Shown here: positions 17,524-26,462 of the stretch, in pieces | How positions within the stretch are numbered: position 1 is the first letter of the stretch | Layout: every line of letters begins with the position of its first letter | Source: an uncultured Verrucomicrobiales bacterium | GTDB lineage: Bacteria > Verrucomicrobiota > Verrucomicrobiia > Verrucomicrobiales > Akkermansiaceae | Reading direction: 5' to 3' | DNA length: 57,906 bases | NCBI GenBank assembly: GCA_937944055.1 | Contig: CALDZJ010000016.1 | Coordinates: forward strand, 1 to 57,906 | Position numbers and translations under genes: made by a program | Notes under the pieces: model-generated | Database searches by the model: none | Seen by the model: only the letters and a program-made list of their open reading frames with translations | Told to the model about the DNA's origin: nothing

Positions 17524-18306
17524 TCAATTTCTGATGCGCATGTGGAATCCCGTGAATTTGTAACGTTTCTCCAATTGTTCCAGCGAGAGTAATTCTCGAC
17601 CTTCCAAGGGGTCTCCGACAATGAAGTGCTCTCCTTCTTGTCCAAGAACGGGGATAAAGTGGCCGATGGAACCGAGCTGAACGCCCACGACAGCGGGGAG
17701 GCCATCTTCAGGGGTGAATCCTTGCGTGAAAGCGAAGTCGACCTCACATCCACGGGATCTTGCGGCCCTTGCCAAATACCAAGCTTCCGTTCCGCCGGCG
17801 TAGGAGTGAGCTTCTTTCGCGAGTTTGGCCTCGCTCACCTCGATTCCGAGTCCTTTCAGAATGGTCGCGGTCGAGGCTGCTCCGCAGGTCGTTGGAGTGC
17901 TCTGAAGGCAAACCTCGCCATCCCATTCTTCCTGGAAAGTATCCGCTGGAATCGGCCCAATGAAGGGTTTGATAATCGGAGCAATCGAGAAGGCGGCGAG
18001 ACCTAGCAGCGGGAGAACAAGAATGACTCGCGGCAAAAGGGTGGCAACAAATCCTCCGGCAAGTCCGATCAAGACAATCAGAAGTTCTGTTCCAGTAATG
18101 CTACGGAACTGGTAATACCAACTCGGTTCCGGAAAAATGTGTGCGTAATACGCCGCAAAACTTGCGCCGGGAATTGCGGCTATTGATGCCAAGAGAGCAA
18201 AAAGAAGGCGCTTCTTAAGTGGTGCATTTTTGGCACAACGGTAGACCACGAAGAAGGCCGTAAATGCCAGAATCGTGGAGATGACGCCGAGCCAGTTAAG
18301 GTTCAT
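17524..18306 (-). CDS. Membrane protein with C39-like cysteine peptidase domain
   Basis: 260 residues. The first 120 hold about four membrane helices. The rest is a papain-like C39 domain: CLQSTPTTCGAAS with the oxyanion Gln and nucleophile Cys, GSIGHFIPVL with the catalytic His and VGDPLEG with the Asp. C39 domains normally cut double-glycine leader peptides within ABC exporters, but here no ABC transporter is fused or adjacent, so the substrate is unknown. The gene starts four bases after the stop of the lipoprotein gene at 18310, so the pair is probably co-transcribed. Confidence 0.78.
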   Translation of the reverse strand: MNLNWLGVISTILAFTAFFVVYRCAKNAPLKKRLLFALLASIAAIPGASFAAYYAHIFPEPSWYYQFRSITGTELLIVLIGLAGGFVATLLPRVILVLPLLGLAAFSIAPIIKPFIGPIPADTFQEEWDGEVCLQSTPTTCGAASTATILKGLGIEVSEAKLAKEAHSYAGGTEAWYLARAARSRGCEVDFAFTQGFTPEDGLPAVVGVQLGSIGHFIPVLGQEGEHFIVGDPLEGRELLSLEQLEKRYKFTGFHMRIRN

Positions 18307-18309
18307 TTT

Positions 18310-18759
18310 TTAGGGGGTGTCTGAGTCCCGCGACTGGGGGTTCTCCTTCGATTCCTGAGCCGCAACGGGCTGTTCTGCCTTGGTTGTTTGGAGCCACGTT
18401 GCTGCGCTGTAAACCTTGTCGAATTCTTTCGGCTTCCGGTCGGGGTAATACTCAAACACTCCAGCGCCATAGTCTCGTAACCATCGGAAGGATTCCTTTT
18501 CTTTTCGTGTGTTGAGGTCGTTGGCGATGAGCTGAAACTGGTTGGGGTGGTTGCCAAAGGCTTCGCCGACGAGAGCCATCTTGAGGTAGCTCATCGCTCC
18601 GTCTGTGCGCAAGTTGAGAAGTTCGCGTAGCTGCGTCTCTGCTGGATCATTCTCGAAGGATTGGCTGCGGGCGAAAAGCACCTTCTCGGAGCCTACCAGG
18701 GTCTCATCGCACGATACTAGAGCAGCTGTAATTAGGAGACATTGGATCAGGCTCTTCAT
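18310..18759 (-). CDS. Putative lipoprotein of unknown function
   Basis: 149 residues. MKSLIQCLLITAALVSC is a signal peptide ending in a lipobox (LVSC), so Cys17 is probably lipidated. The mature part is hydrophilic with a Trp/Tyr-rich centre (RWLRDYGAGVFEYYPDR) and a low-complexity tail. No family was recognised. It is directly upstream of the C39 peptidase gene on the same strand and may be its partner or substrate; that is only inference from adjacency. Confidence 0.65.
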   Translation of the reverse strand: MKSLIQCLLITAALVSCDETLVGSEKVLFARSQSFENDPAETQLRELLNLRTDGAMSYLKMALVGEAFGNHPNQFQLIANDLNTRKEKESFRWLRDYGAGVFEYYPDRKPKEFDKVYSAATWLQTTKAEQPVAAQESKENPQSRDSDTP

Positions 18760-18871
18760 TTCTCGGCAGAGAGGTATTTATTAGTAGGCTGTTCGAGGAG
18801 GTTATCTCAAAAAAAATTTAATCGGGGAATGTTTAGCGACTTTGTCTTTGGATCAAGGAGAATTGAGTGGG

Positions 18872-18977
18872 ACCGAAAGCTGGAGCTTTCGGCTACGCCG
18901 CTAGTCTGGCCACGGAGCGGTGGCGTCTCACCACCGGATCTTGCGAAGCGAAGGCGGCGGGACGCCGTCACTCCGTG
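18872..18977. repeat. Intergenic palindromic element (two nested hairpins)
   Basis: CCGAAAGC-tgga-GCTTTCGG (18873-18892) is a perfect 8-bp hairpin. It is followed by CACGGAG at 18911 pairing with CTCCGTG at 18977, with a long imperfect continuation (GGTGGCGTC against GACGCCGTC) around a loop containing TTGCGAAGCGAA. The block ends 11 bases past the stop of the haem-binding protein gene. It looks like a REP- or BIME-like intergenic element; it might also end transcription of that gene, although no T-run is present. Confidence 0.6.
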
Positions 18978-18988
18978 TTTCTCGTGAT

Positions 18989-21313
18989 CTACTTTTTCTT
19001 CACAGGAAAGTCGGCCTGCGTATACATTTGGCCGGGTGAGCGGTCTTTGGTCTGCTTGCGGATCCGTGCCACGGTGGCGGCCGTGACTTGTGGGGCGCGG
19101 TTGCTCCAGTTTGCTCGAATGAAGGTGGCGATGTCGGCGATGTCTTGATCCTTGATGCTGGGGTTCTGTCCTAGTCCGGGCATGGCAGCGAGAGGAGTGA
19201 AGTCTTTGCCGTTGATTTTAATAGGACCGGTGAGGCCGTGAAGGAGGATTTTCACCAGACGGCCTTGGCTCCCGGTGACCCAGTTGGAGCGATCGAGCTG
19301 TGGGCCTAGGTTTTCTAGCCCGGCTCCATCTGCGCCATGGCAGCCGATGCAAGCGTTGGCGCTAAAGAGTTTTTTCCCCCGATGGAAGGAGGTGAGATGT
19401 TCGCCTTGGAGCAAGGTGGCGGGATCGATTTCGTCCTGCGGGCCTCGCTGTGATTCGGCGAGCAATTGGTCGAAGGTTTTTTCACTGAAGCGGCCTTGAT
19501 TCACTTCGGAGAAGAGGGGGGCATTTTCGGAGAGACCAGAGATGGCGGCTTCTTTGAGGAAGTCGACTTTGGGATGGTCCTGCAAGAGGGAAATAAGGGC
19601 GTCTTGTGCTTCAGGCAGGGGAATGGCGGCAAGAACGCGCGCTTGGTAAGGCAGCGTCATGGGCTTGGCCGGAAGTTTGGCGACGGTGGAGGCGAGCTTT
19701 CGCAGTTCAGAATCTGAGAGAGAAAGGGCGGCGTAGAGGGCGGAGGAGATGAGTTCATCATCCTTGGTGGAATCCAAAAGATGGCTGAGGTGATCGGCCT
19801 TGAGTGCGCCGAGTCCCTCGAGGGTCCAGATGAGGTGAATGGTGGTGAGCTTGTCATGACGGTGGCTCACGAGGGAGGCGCTCAGCGGAGCGGGATCGAT
19901 CTTGCGGGCGATGAGTTCGGCTTGTGAGAGGTCACGCACTTCCCCGATGGGGCTGCCGAGGTTTTTCATGAGGGTGTTTGTCTCTGCTTTGGTGAGGTCT
20001 GGCACTTTTGCGATGGGCTGATCGGCGGCGCGGATGCGGTAGATGCGGCCGTGGCCGAAGCCGGGGCCCTCGAGTCCACGGCTGAGGGTCTGCTCACGGA
20101 GGTAGGTCGTCATGTAAGTGCGGTGCTGGATGATGCCGTGATACATGTCGAGGAGGTAGAGTGAGCCATCCGGTGCGTTGTAAAGATTGACGGGGCGGAA
20201 GCGCTCATCAGTCGAGGTGAGGAAGTCGCGATTCTCGAGCGGGTGAGAGCCGCTGAGTTGGCCGTCCCGCGTGTCTACCTTGATCATTTTTACGAGTTGG
20301 GCGGCGGATTCACAGACGAAGGCGTGGCCTTGATATGGGGCTGGGAAATTGTTCCCTCGATAGATCACGGGACCACAGGCGCCGGTGGCATTGATGAGTT
20401 TAAAGCTGACGGGGTCGAGGGTGTCATCCTCGTATCCATTGAGGGTGGAGATGTAGGCGCGGTTGATCCCGGGAGTGACGCGGCCGGGATAGACTCGGTT
20501 ATCACCGGCTTTCCCTGAGATGCTTTTTTTCATTTTCACGGTCTCATTGCCGAGAAGGAGATTTGGTAAAACGCGGTCTCCAATGAGGAGCGTGCTATTA
20601 GAGTTATGAAAAATACGGCCTAAATCATCGTGGGAAATTCCCCATTGCCCCCGCATGTGGGTGCTTTCTTTCATGACCTTATTTTCCCCGGGGATGAACT
20701 TAAAGCGGACCTTCGACTTGGCGTTATACATCCAGTTGTCGATGTTGGTCATCAGGCCGTTCGTTTTGTGTTCGACATTCGAACCGACTGCGTATTCGGG
20801 ATCGACGACGACGGGCTCGGCAGTGGGTTGGTCTCCATCACTGGCGACGAAGTAGAGCTTATCTTGATCACCATAGAGAATGCCGCCGGGGACTATCGCG
20901 ATGGAGCGGGGGAGGACGAGTTGATCGAGGAAGGTGCTGCGCTTGTCCGCTTTGCCATCGCCATTGGTGTCTTCGAGGATGGCAATACGGCCGGTGGGCT
21001 TGTCCTCGTCCGTGCCGTCGATGTTGGGCATGTAGCCACGCATTTCGCAGACCCACATGCGGCCGGAGGCGTCGAAGGTGAGGGCGACGGGTTTCTCGAT
21101 GAGAGGCTCGGCTGCGACGGCCTCGATGACGAAGCCTTTCTCGATCGTAAAGGCCTTGAGCGCTTCATCAACACTCAGAACGGGCGCGGGTGGGATCAGT
21201 TCCTCGGGAACGATCTTGCCCATGGCGTCATGCCCTTTCCGGTCGCCTTGCTGGGCGAAGGCGCTTGTCGCTGTGATGGCAGTGATCAGGAAGAACTGGG
21301 CAAAATGCTTCAT
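18989..21313 (-). CDS. PVC-type haem-binding CxxCH dehydrogenase-like protein
   Basis: 774-residue exported protein (signal peptide MKHFAQFFLITAITATSAFAQ). The N-terminal 400 residues form a PQQ-dehydrogenase-like beta-propeller of the PVC membrane-bound dehydrogenase type: VALTFDASGRMWVCEMRGYM, EDTNGDGKADKRSTF and DMYHGIIQHRTYMT. A repeat-rich middle follows, then a C-terminal cytochrome c domain with the haem motif CIGCHGADG and the axial-ligand region AAMPGLGQN. Such proteins are greatly expanded in planctomycetes and verrucomicrobia and are thought to oxidise sugars or other substrates in the periplasm, passing electrons to the haem. The substrate is unknown. Confidence 0.88.
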   Translation of the reverse strand: MKHFAQFFLITAITATSAFAQQGDRKGHDAMGKIVPEELIPPAPVLSVDEALKAFTIEKGFVIEAVAAEPLIEKPVALTFDASGRMWVCEMRGYMPNIDGTDEDKPTGRIAILEDTNGDGKADKRSTFLDQLVLPRSIAIVPGGILYGDQDKLYFVASDGDQPTAEPVVVDPEYAVGSNVEHKTNGLMTNIDNWMYNAKSKVRFKFIPGENKVMKESTHMRGQWGISHDDLGRIFHNSNSTLLIGDRVLPNLLLGNETVKMKKSISGKAGDNRVYPGRVTPGINRAYISTLNGYEDDTLDPVSFKLINATGACGPVIYRGNNFPAPYQGHAFVCESAAQLVKMIKVDTRDGQLSGSHPLENRDFLTSTDERFRPVNLYNAPDGSLYLLDMYHGIIQHRTYMTTYLREQTLSRGLEGPGFGHGRIYRIRAADQPIAKVPDLTKAETNTLMKNLGSPIGEVRDLSQAELIARKIDPAPLSASLVSHRHDKLTTIHLIWTLEGLGALKADHLSHLLDSTKDDELISSALYAALSLSDSELRKLASTVAKLPAKPMTLPYQARVLAAIPLPEAQDALISLLQDHPKVDFLKEAAISGLSENAPLFSEVNQGRFSEKTFDQLLAESQRGPQDEIDPATLLQGEHLTSFHRGKKLFSANACIGCHGADGAGLENLGPQLDRSNWVTGSQGRLVKILLHGLTGPIKINGKDFTPLAAMPGLGQNPSIKDQDIADIATFIRANWSNRAPQVTAATVARIRKQTKDRSPGQMYTQADFPVKKK

Positions 21314-21491
21314 ACGCCCATAAATACGCCCGTAAATAGCGATTACTACCGAATTTTTGCCAAAAATGGGCTTATTTTTCAGATTGTTGCATGCATCAAA
21401 GAGCCGTTTCTCTTCCTGAGAGGGAGGATTGAGGTGATTTGGTGCTGGGAATGAGCCTTGTTTCTAAATGTGCCCACGCTGATCAAAATTG
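21314..21491. other. Intergenic region upstream of the haem protein
   Basis: This 178-bp stretch should carry the promoter of the haem-binding protein gene on the minus strand. A short direct repeat of the form ACGCCC(A/G)TAAATA occurs twice at about 21313-21339. No gene or strong terminator for gltB was recognised. Confidence 0.4.
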
Positions 21492-24400
21492 CTACGCCAT
21501 CACGCCGTCGGCGTCTTCGTGTTGCTGTTCGGCTTGCTCGAGGTCGTATTTCTCTTTGGCAATGACGCGGATGAGTTTTGGGAGGCTGCCTTCCCAGTCG
21601 GCGAGGAGTTCCTTAGCGCGTGGGGAGCCTGTTTTCTCAGCGTGTTGCTCGATGAGATCTTTCATCTCGGCGATGTCTTGCTCGCGCTTGACGGGGCGGG
21701 CCACGACCATCTCAGGGTTGAGGCGGCTTTGGAATTTCCCATCAATGTCGTAGATGTAAGCGGTTCCACCGGACATTCCGGCTCCGAAGTTTTTCCCGGT
21801 GATTCCGAGAATGACGGTGAGGCCATTGGTCATGTATTCGCAGCCGTGATCGCCAACGCCTTCGCAGACGGAAGTGGAACCAGAGTTCCGCACGCAGAAG
21901 CGCTCACCGGCGCGACCATTGACGAAGAGCTTGCCGCCCGTCGCTCCGTAGAGGCAGGTGTTCCCGACGATGGAGTTCTCGGCGGCAACGAAGTCGGAAC
22001 AAATATCAGCAGGTGGGCGGACGATGATTTCGCCGTTGCTCATGCCTTTTCCGACGTAGTCGTTTCCTTCACCAATGAGGGTGAGCTTGATGCCCCCGCA
22101 GAGGAAGGTGCCGAAGGATTGGCCAGCGGAGCCGCGGAAGGTGAGGTCGATCATCTTGGCGGAGAGGCCGTGGTTTTCGAAGACCTCGGCGACGCGACCA
22201 GCGGTGCGGGTGCCAATATTACGGTCGGTATTCACGACGGAGTATTCTTTGACAAAAGGCCCTCGGTCCATGAGTCCGGAAGTGGGATTGTCATCCGGGC
22301 CCGCGCCTGTGTGAGCGGCGAGGTCTTTGAGGATTTCTAGATCCAGCGCGGGTTTATGAATTCCATCATTCCGGTCGAGGGTGCAGGTGCGCACGGCCTG
22401 ATCATCTGCCTTGTCAGCGAGGACGGCGGAGAGGTCAAGGGTGTGGGCCTTGGGGTGATCTGGGACTTCGCGCTGTTCTAGGAATTTGGCAGGACGGCCG
22501 ATGAGCTCGTTGAGAGTGCGGACGCCGAGGGTGGCCATGATTTCACGTGCTTCTTCCGCGACGCCCATCATGAAGTTTACGACGTGATCTGGGCTGCCTT
22601 TAAATTTGGCGCGCCACTTAGGATCGGTGGTGGCGACTCCTACGGGGCAATTGTTTAAGTGGCACTTGCGGACGTAAACACAGCCCATCGCGATCATGGC
22701 GATGGTGCCGAAGTTCATCTGCTCTGCACCTAGGATGGCGGCGATGATGACGTCCCGCCCGGTGCGGAGTCCGCCGTCAGTGCGGAGGGTGACGTTATTG
22801 CGGAGTTTATTCATCATGAGGACTTGGTGAGCCTCTGAGATGCCGAGCTCCCATGGAAGTCCGGCGTGCTTCGTACTTGAGAGGGGAGAGGCGGCAGTGC
22901 CGCCATCGTGACCCGAGATGAGGATATTATCCGCGCTTGCTTTAGCGCATCCTGCCGCGATGGTGCCGACTCCGGACTCGGAGACAAGCTTCACTGTTAC
23001 TTTGGCGCGTGGGTTCACTTCCTTGAGGTCATGGATGAGCTGGGCGAGGTCCTCGATGGAATAGATATCGTGATGGGGCGGGGGTGAGATGAGCTGGACC
23101 CCGGGCTGCGTGTTGCGCAGCCGAGCGATGAGGGCATTCACCTTATGGCCGGGGAGTTGGCCACCTTCGCCGGGCTTGGCGCCCTGTGCCATTTTGATTT
23201 CAAGCTCATCGGCATTGACGAGGTAGTGAGCGGAGACTCCGAAGCGACCGCTGGCGATTTGCTTAATATAAGAGCGGGCGTGATCGCCATTTGGGTAAGG
23301 TTTGAAGCGGCGTGGATCTTCTCCGCCTTCTCCGGAGTCTGACTTGCCGCCGATGCGGTTCATGGCGATGGCGAGAGTTTCGTGAGCTTCGGGAGAAAGC
23401 GCACCCATGGACATCGCGGCGGTGGTGAAGCGTTTTACGATTTCCTCGGCGGGCTCAACATCATCGAGAGCGACGGGGGAGGCAGGAACCTTGAATTCAA
23501 GGATGTCTTTAATCGTGATGGGATCGTTTTCGAGGGTGACCTTCACGTAGTCATCGTAGTCTTCCTTTTTGCCGGCGCGGACGAAGGTGTGGAAGTTCTT
23601 GATGACATCGGTGGTGAGGGCATGGGCCTCTCCAGATTTCCGATAGCGATTGTAGCCGGGGTCACCGAGATTGAGGGGCTGGCCATCCTCTGCTTCAGCT
23701 TGGAAGGCGGCGCGGTGACGGATGAGGGATTCCTCGGCGATCTCGCGAAAGCCCACTCCGCCGATGCGGGAATGAACTCCGGTGAAGGCGTATTGCACCA
23801 CTTCTTTTCCGACTCCGAGAGCCTCGAAGATCTGCGCACCTTGGTAGGAGTTCAGCACGGAGATGCCCATTTTAGACATGATTTTCAGGAGGCCTTTTTC
23901 GAGCGCCTTTCGGTAGTTCGTCATGGCGGTCTCGGGGGTCATGTCTTCTCCGAGTTTTTTCTTGTGATCGGTGGCTACGACTTGGCGCACCGTGGAGTAG
24001 CCGAGGTAGGGGCAAACGGCGGTCGCGCCGAAGCCGAAGAGGCAGGCGATCTGGTGCGTATCGCGGGCTTCTCCGGTGTCGATGACGAGGGAGGCACGCA
24101 GGCGTTTGCGGCAGCGGTTTAGGTGGTGATGGACAGATCCGGTAGCGAGCAGGGATGGGATGGGGACGCGCTCAGCGGAGGTGGCGCGGTCAGAGAGGAC
24201 GAGGACTTCGATCTTTTCGTTCACGGCTTCTTCTGATTCCGAGCAGATGCGATCGAGCGCTTTCTTCAGCCCGGGCTCTCCTTCAGAAGCGGGCCAAGTG
24301 ATGTCGATGACTCTGCTGCTGAAGCCGTGCTCCTGCCGCTTGATGATGGTTTCTAATTCTTGTTCGAAGAGGATGGCGGACTTTAGATGGAGGATGCGAG

Positions 24401-26078
24401 CGTGTTCGGCTGTCTCGTTGAGGAGGTTTTGTTCTGGGCCAAGTCCTGCTCCGAGGGTCATCACGGCCCATTCGCGGATTGGATCGATCGGAGGGTTGGT
24501 CACCTGAGCGAAGAGCTGCTTAAAGTAGGTGAAAAGAAGGCGTGGGTAGCGTGAAAGCGGAGCGAGAGGGATGTCATCTCCCATTGAGAAGACGGCTTCT
24601 TGTGCGCCTTTGATCATGGGTGGGAAGACCATGTCGAGGTCCTCGGCGGTGACTCCGTGAGTCACTTGCTGGCGTGAGAGGCTGAGGGGATCAAAGTCCT
24701 CGGTGGGGACGATGGCGTCATCAGAGGTGAAGGATCTGAGGTCGACGCGGTTTTCATCGATCCACTTCGCGTAAGGTTTTTGGGCGGCGAGTTGTTCTTT
24801 AATTTCTTTATCGAGGAGGAGCTCGCCTGTTTCGGTATCGGCGGAGAGCATTTGCCCGGGACCGAGGCGCCCGCGATGGGTGATTTTCGCATCAGGGAGG
24901 GCGACGGCGCCGGACTCCGAGCCGATGTAGAGGAGTCCGTCTTCAGTGAGGGTGTAGCGTGAGGGGCGGAGACCATTGCGGTCTAGTCCAGCGCAGAGTT
25001 TACGGCCATCTGTGAAGCAGAGGCCGGCCGGGCCATCCCAGGGCTCAGAAAAGGAGCGGATGTAGCTGTAGAAGGCGCGGACTTCTTCTGAGATTTCTTG
25101 ATCGTAGCGGAAGGCGGGTGGCACGAGCATGCACATTGCGTGTTCAATGCGCCGTCCTGAGAGGACGAGTAGTTCTAAGGCGTGATCGAGCGAGGATGAG
25201 TCGGACTCATCCTCGAGCATGAGGTTCTTGAGCAGCTCGACATCGTCTCCCCAGACTTCGGATTCGAAGAATTCCTCGCGTGAGGCCATCCAGTTCCGAT
25301 TGCCGCGAACGGTATTAATTTCGCCGTTATGGCACATCATGCGGAAGGGTTGTCCGAGGGGCCAAGCGGGGAAGGTATTGGTAGAAAAGCGCTGATGGTA
25401 GAGTGAGATGCCGGTTTGGAAATCGGAGTCCTGAAGGTCTGCGTAAAAGGCGCGCAGTGTGGCTGGCATGGCGAGCCCTTTATAGCTGATGAGGCGGCTG
25501 GAAAGAGTGGGGATGTAAAAGGCGGCTTCTTTGGTGAATTCACGCTCGATTTCCCGGCGGACTAGGTAGAGGAGCCGCTCGAAGTGGTCGGCATCTACTT
25601 CAGTGGGGCGGCTGATGAGGAGGTGGGTGATTTCGGGCTGCGTGAGGCGGCCTAGCTCCCCGAGTTCATCTGGGTGCACGGGGACTTCTCGCCAGCCAAT
25701 GAAGGGGATCTGGCGCTTTGTGAGGACGGACTCGGTGAAGGATTTTATATTTTTAGAGATCCCTTCTGGGAGGAAGAAGACGCCTACGCCGAGGTCAGCG
25801 GCCGGGCCTTGATAGCCGAAGGCGGCGGCGGCTTTGGCGAAGAGAGGGCGGGGGATCTGGCAGAGGACTCCGGAGCCATCGCCCGTTTTCATGTCGGCAT
25901 CGACCGCGCCGCGATGCGTCATGTTACAAACGGAGGTGAGAGCGTAGTCGATGATGTCGTAAGATTTCTCACCTCTTAAATTTGCGATCGCTCCCATTCC
26001 GCAGTTGGCGGTCTCGTTACTCCATTGGTGGAGAGTTCCGGATGAGTCTGGGGTGTGGCGTGGATCGTAAAATTTCAT
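21492..26078 (-). CDS. gltB: Glutamate synthase, large (alpha) subunit
   Basis: Makes two glutamates from glutamine and 2-oxoglutarate. The N-terminal glutaminase domain starts with its nucleophile in NCGMGAIANLRGEKS, so a propeptide of about 25 residues must be removed to expose the Cys. The central and FMN-binding synthase domains follow, with the 3Fe-4S ligands in CVYVRKCHLNNCPVGVAT, then the beta-helix GXGXG domain. The first ATG at 26078 is preferred to the upstream TTG at 26084. The total of about 1528 residues is normal. No gltD small subunit is in the window, so the electron donor subunit must be elsewhere or ferredoxin may be used. A sigma-54-like promoter lies upstream. Confidence 0.98.
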   Translation of the reverse strand: MKFYDPRHTPDSSGTLHQWSNETANCGMGAIANLRGEKSYDIIDYALTSVCNMTHRGAVDADMKTGDGSGVLCQIPRPLFAKAAAAFGYQGPAADLGVGVFFLPEGISKNIKSFTESVLTKRQIPFIGWREVPVHPDELGELGRLTQPEITHLLISRPTEVDADHFERLLYLVRREIEREFTKEAAFYIPTLSSRLISYKGLAMPATLRAFYADLQDSDFQTGISLYHQRFSTNTFPAWPLGQPFRMMCHNGEINTVRGNRNWMASREEFFESEVWGDDVELLKNLMLEDESDSSSLDHALELLVLSGRRIEHAMCMLVPPAFRYDQEISEEVRAFYSYIRSFSEPWDGPAGLCFTDGRKLCAGLDRNGLRPSRYTLTEDGLLYIGSESGAVALPDAKITHRGRLGPGQMLSADTETGELLLDKEIKEQLAAQKPYAKWIDENRVDLRSFTSDDAIVPTEDFDPLSLSRQQVTHGVTAEDLDMVFPPMIKGAQEAVFSMGDDIPLAPLSRYPRLLFTYFKQLFAQVTNPPIDPIREWAVMTLGAGLGPEQNLLNETAEHARILHLKSAILFEQELETIIKRQEHGFSSRVIDITWPASEGEPGLKKALDRICSESEEAVNEKIEVLVLSDRATSAERVPIPSLLATGSVHHHLNRCRKRLRASLVIDTGEARDTHQIACLFGFGATAVCPYLGYSTVRQVVATDHKKKLGEDMTPETAMTNYRKALEKGLLKIMSKMGISVLNSYQGAQIFEALGVGKEVVQYAFTGVHSRIGGVGFREIAEESLIRHRAAFQAEAEDGQPLNLGDPGYNRYRKSGEAHALTTDVIKNFHTFVRAGKKEDYDDYVKVTLENDPITIKDILEFKVPASPVALDDVEPAEEIVKRFTTAAMSMGALSPEAHETLAIAMNRIGGKSDSGEGGEDPRRFKPYPNGDHARSYIKQIASGRFGVSAHYLVNADELEIKMAQGAKPGEGGQLPGHKVNALIARLRNTQPGVQLISPPPHHDIYSIEDLAQLIHDLKEVNPRAKVTVKLVSESGVGTIAAGCAKASADNILISGHDGGTAASPLSSTKHAGLPWELGISEAHQVLMMNKLRNNVTLRTDGGLRTGRDVIIAAILGAEQMNFGTIAMIAMGCVYVRKCHLNNCPVGVATTDPKWRAKFKGSPDHVVNFMMGVAEEAREIMATLGVRTLNELIGRPAKFLEQREVPDHPKAHTLDLSAVLADKADDQAVRTCTLDRNDGIHKPALDLEILKDLAAHTGAGPDDNPTSGLMDRGPFVKEYSVVNTDRNIGTRTAGRVAEVFENHGLSAKMIDLTFRGSAGQSFGTFLCGGIKLTLIGEGNDYVGKGMSNGEIIVRPPADICSDFVAAENSIVGNTCLYGATGGKLFVNGRAGERFCVRNSGSTSVCEGVGDHGCEYMTNGLTVILGITGKNFGAGMSGGTAYIYDIDGKFQSRLNPEMVVARPVKREQDIAEMKDLIEQHAEKTGSPRAKELLADWEGSLPKLIRVIAKEKYDLEQAEQQHEDADGVMA

Positions 26079-26122
26079 GGTCAAAAAAGAATTGGGTGAG
26101 AAGGGAGGAATGGGAAAAAGGA

Positions 26123-26140
26123 GAGCAGAAAGTGTGCCTC
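26123..26140 (-). promoter_or_regulatory. Candidate sigma-54 promoter for gltB
   Basis: Read on the minus strand, AGGCACACTTTCTGCT has GG (26138-26137) and GC (26126-26125) exactly ten bases apart and matches TGGCACG-N4-TTGCW at most other positions. A start of transcription near 26113 would leave a leader of about 35 bases before the gltB ATG. Control of nitrogen assimilation by sigma-54 makes this reasonable. Confidence 0.5.
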
Positions 26141-26255
26141 AGAGAGGGGGTGAGAGGGTAAGGTGAGGTGGGGTAAGTTGCCAAGTGGAACTTGCTCAGC
26201 TCCTTAGGATGAAAAATTATGAATTTTTTTGGAGGGCTGGCGTCATAAGGAGGTC

Positions 26256-26420
26256 ATGTCAGCACTGGTCCGCGTATTCTTTGCCCTTTTAGGTTATTTT
26301 CTCCTGTTAAACAGTGTTGCGAAGAGTGAGGAAAATTTGGAGAAGGTGGAAGATGTGAGTGAGGGGCTGGCGTCTCCGGTCCTAAGTTTTTTAGAGGAGG
26401 TCACGGCCTTGGTCTGCTGA
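26256..26420 (+). CDS. Possible small exported peptide
   Basis: A 54-codon frame beginning MSALVRVFFALLGYFLLLNS, a good signal peptide or membrane helix, followed by an acidic stretch (SEENLEKVEDVSEG). AAGGAGG ends two bases before the ATG, which is closer than usual. It lies alone in the 384-bp gap between gltB and dprA, convergent to dprA. No family was recognised. It may be real or a chance frame. Confidence 0.3.
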   Translation: MSALVRVFFALLGYFLLLNSVAKSEENLEKVEDVSEGLASPVLSFLEEVTALVC

Positions 26421-26462
26421 GATCGGTGAGAGGGCTGAGAGTCTCCGGGCTGGCCTCGTGCT

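Noticed and set aside
20630-22340. Long open frames on the plus strand opposite the haem-protein and gltB genes
   Set aside because: They lie wholly antisense to clear genes with strong family motifs, have no homology pattern, and mirror the codon structure of the real frames.
23382-24122. 246-codon plus-strand open frame inside gltB
   Set aside because: Antisense shadow of the glutamate synthase gene; Gly/Asp/Val-rich composition with no motif.
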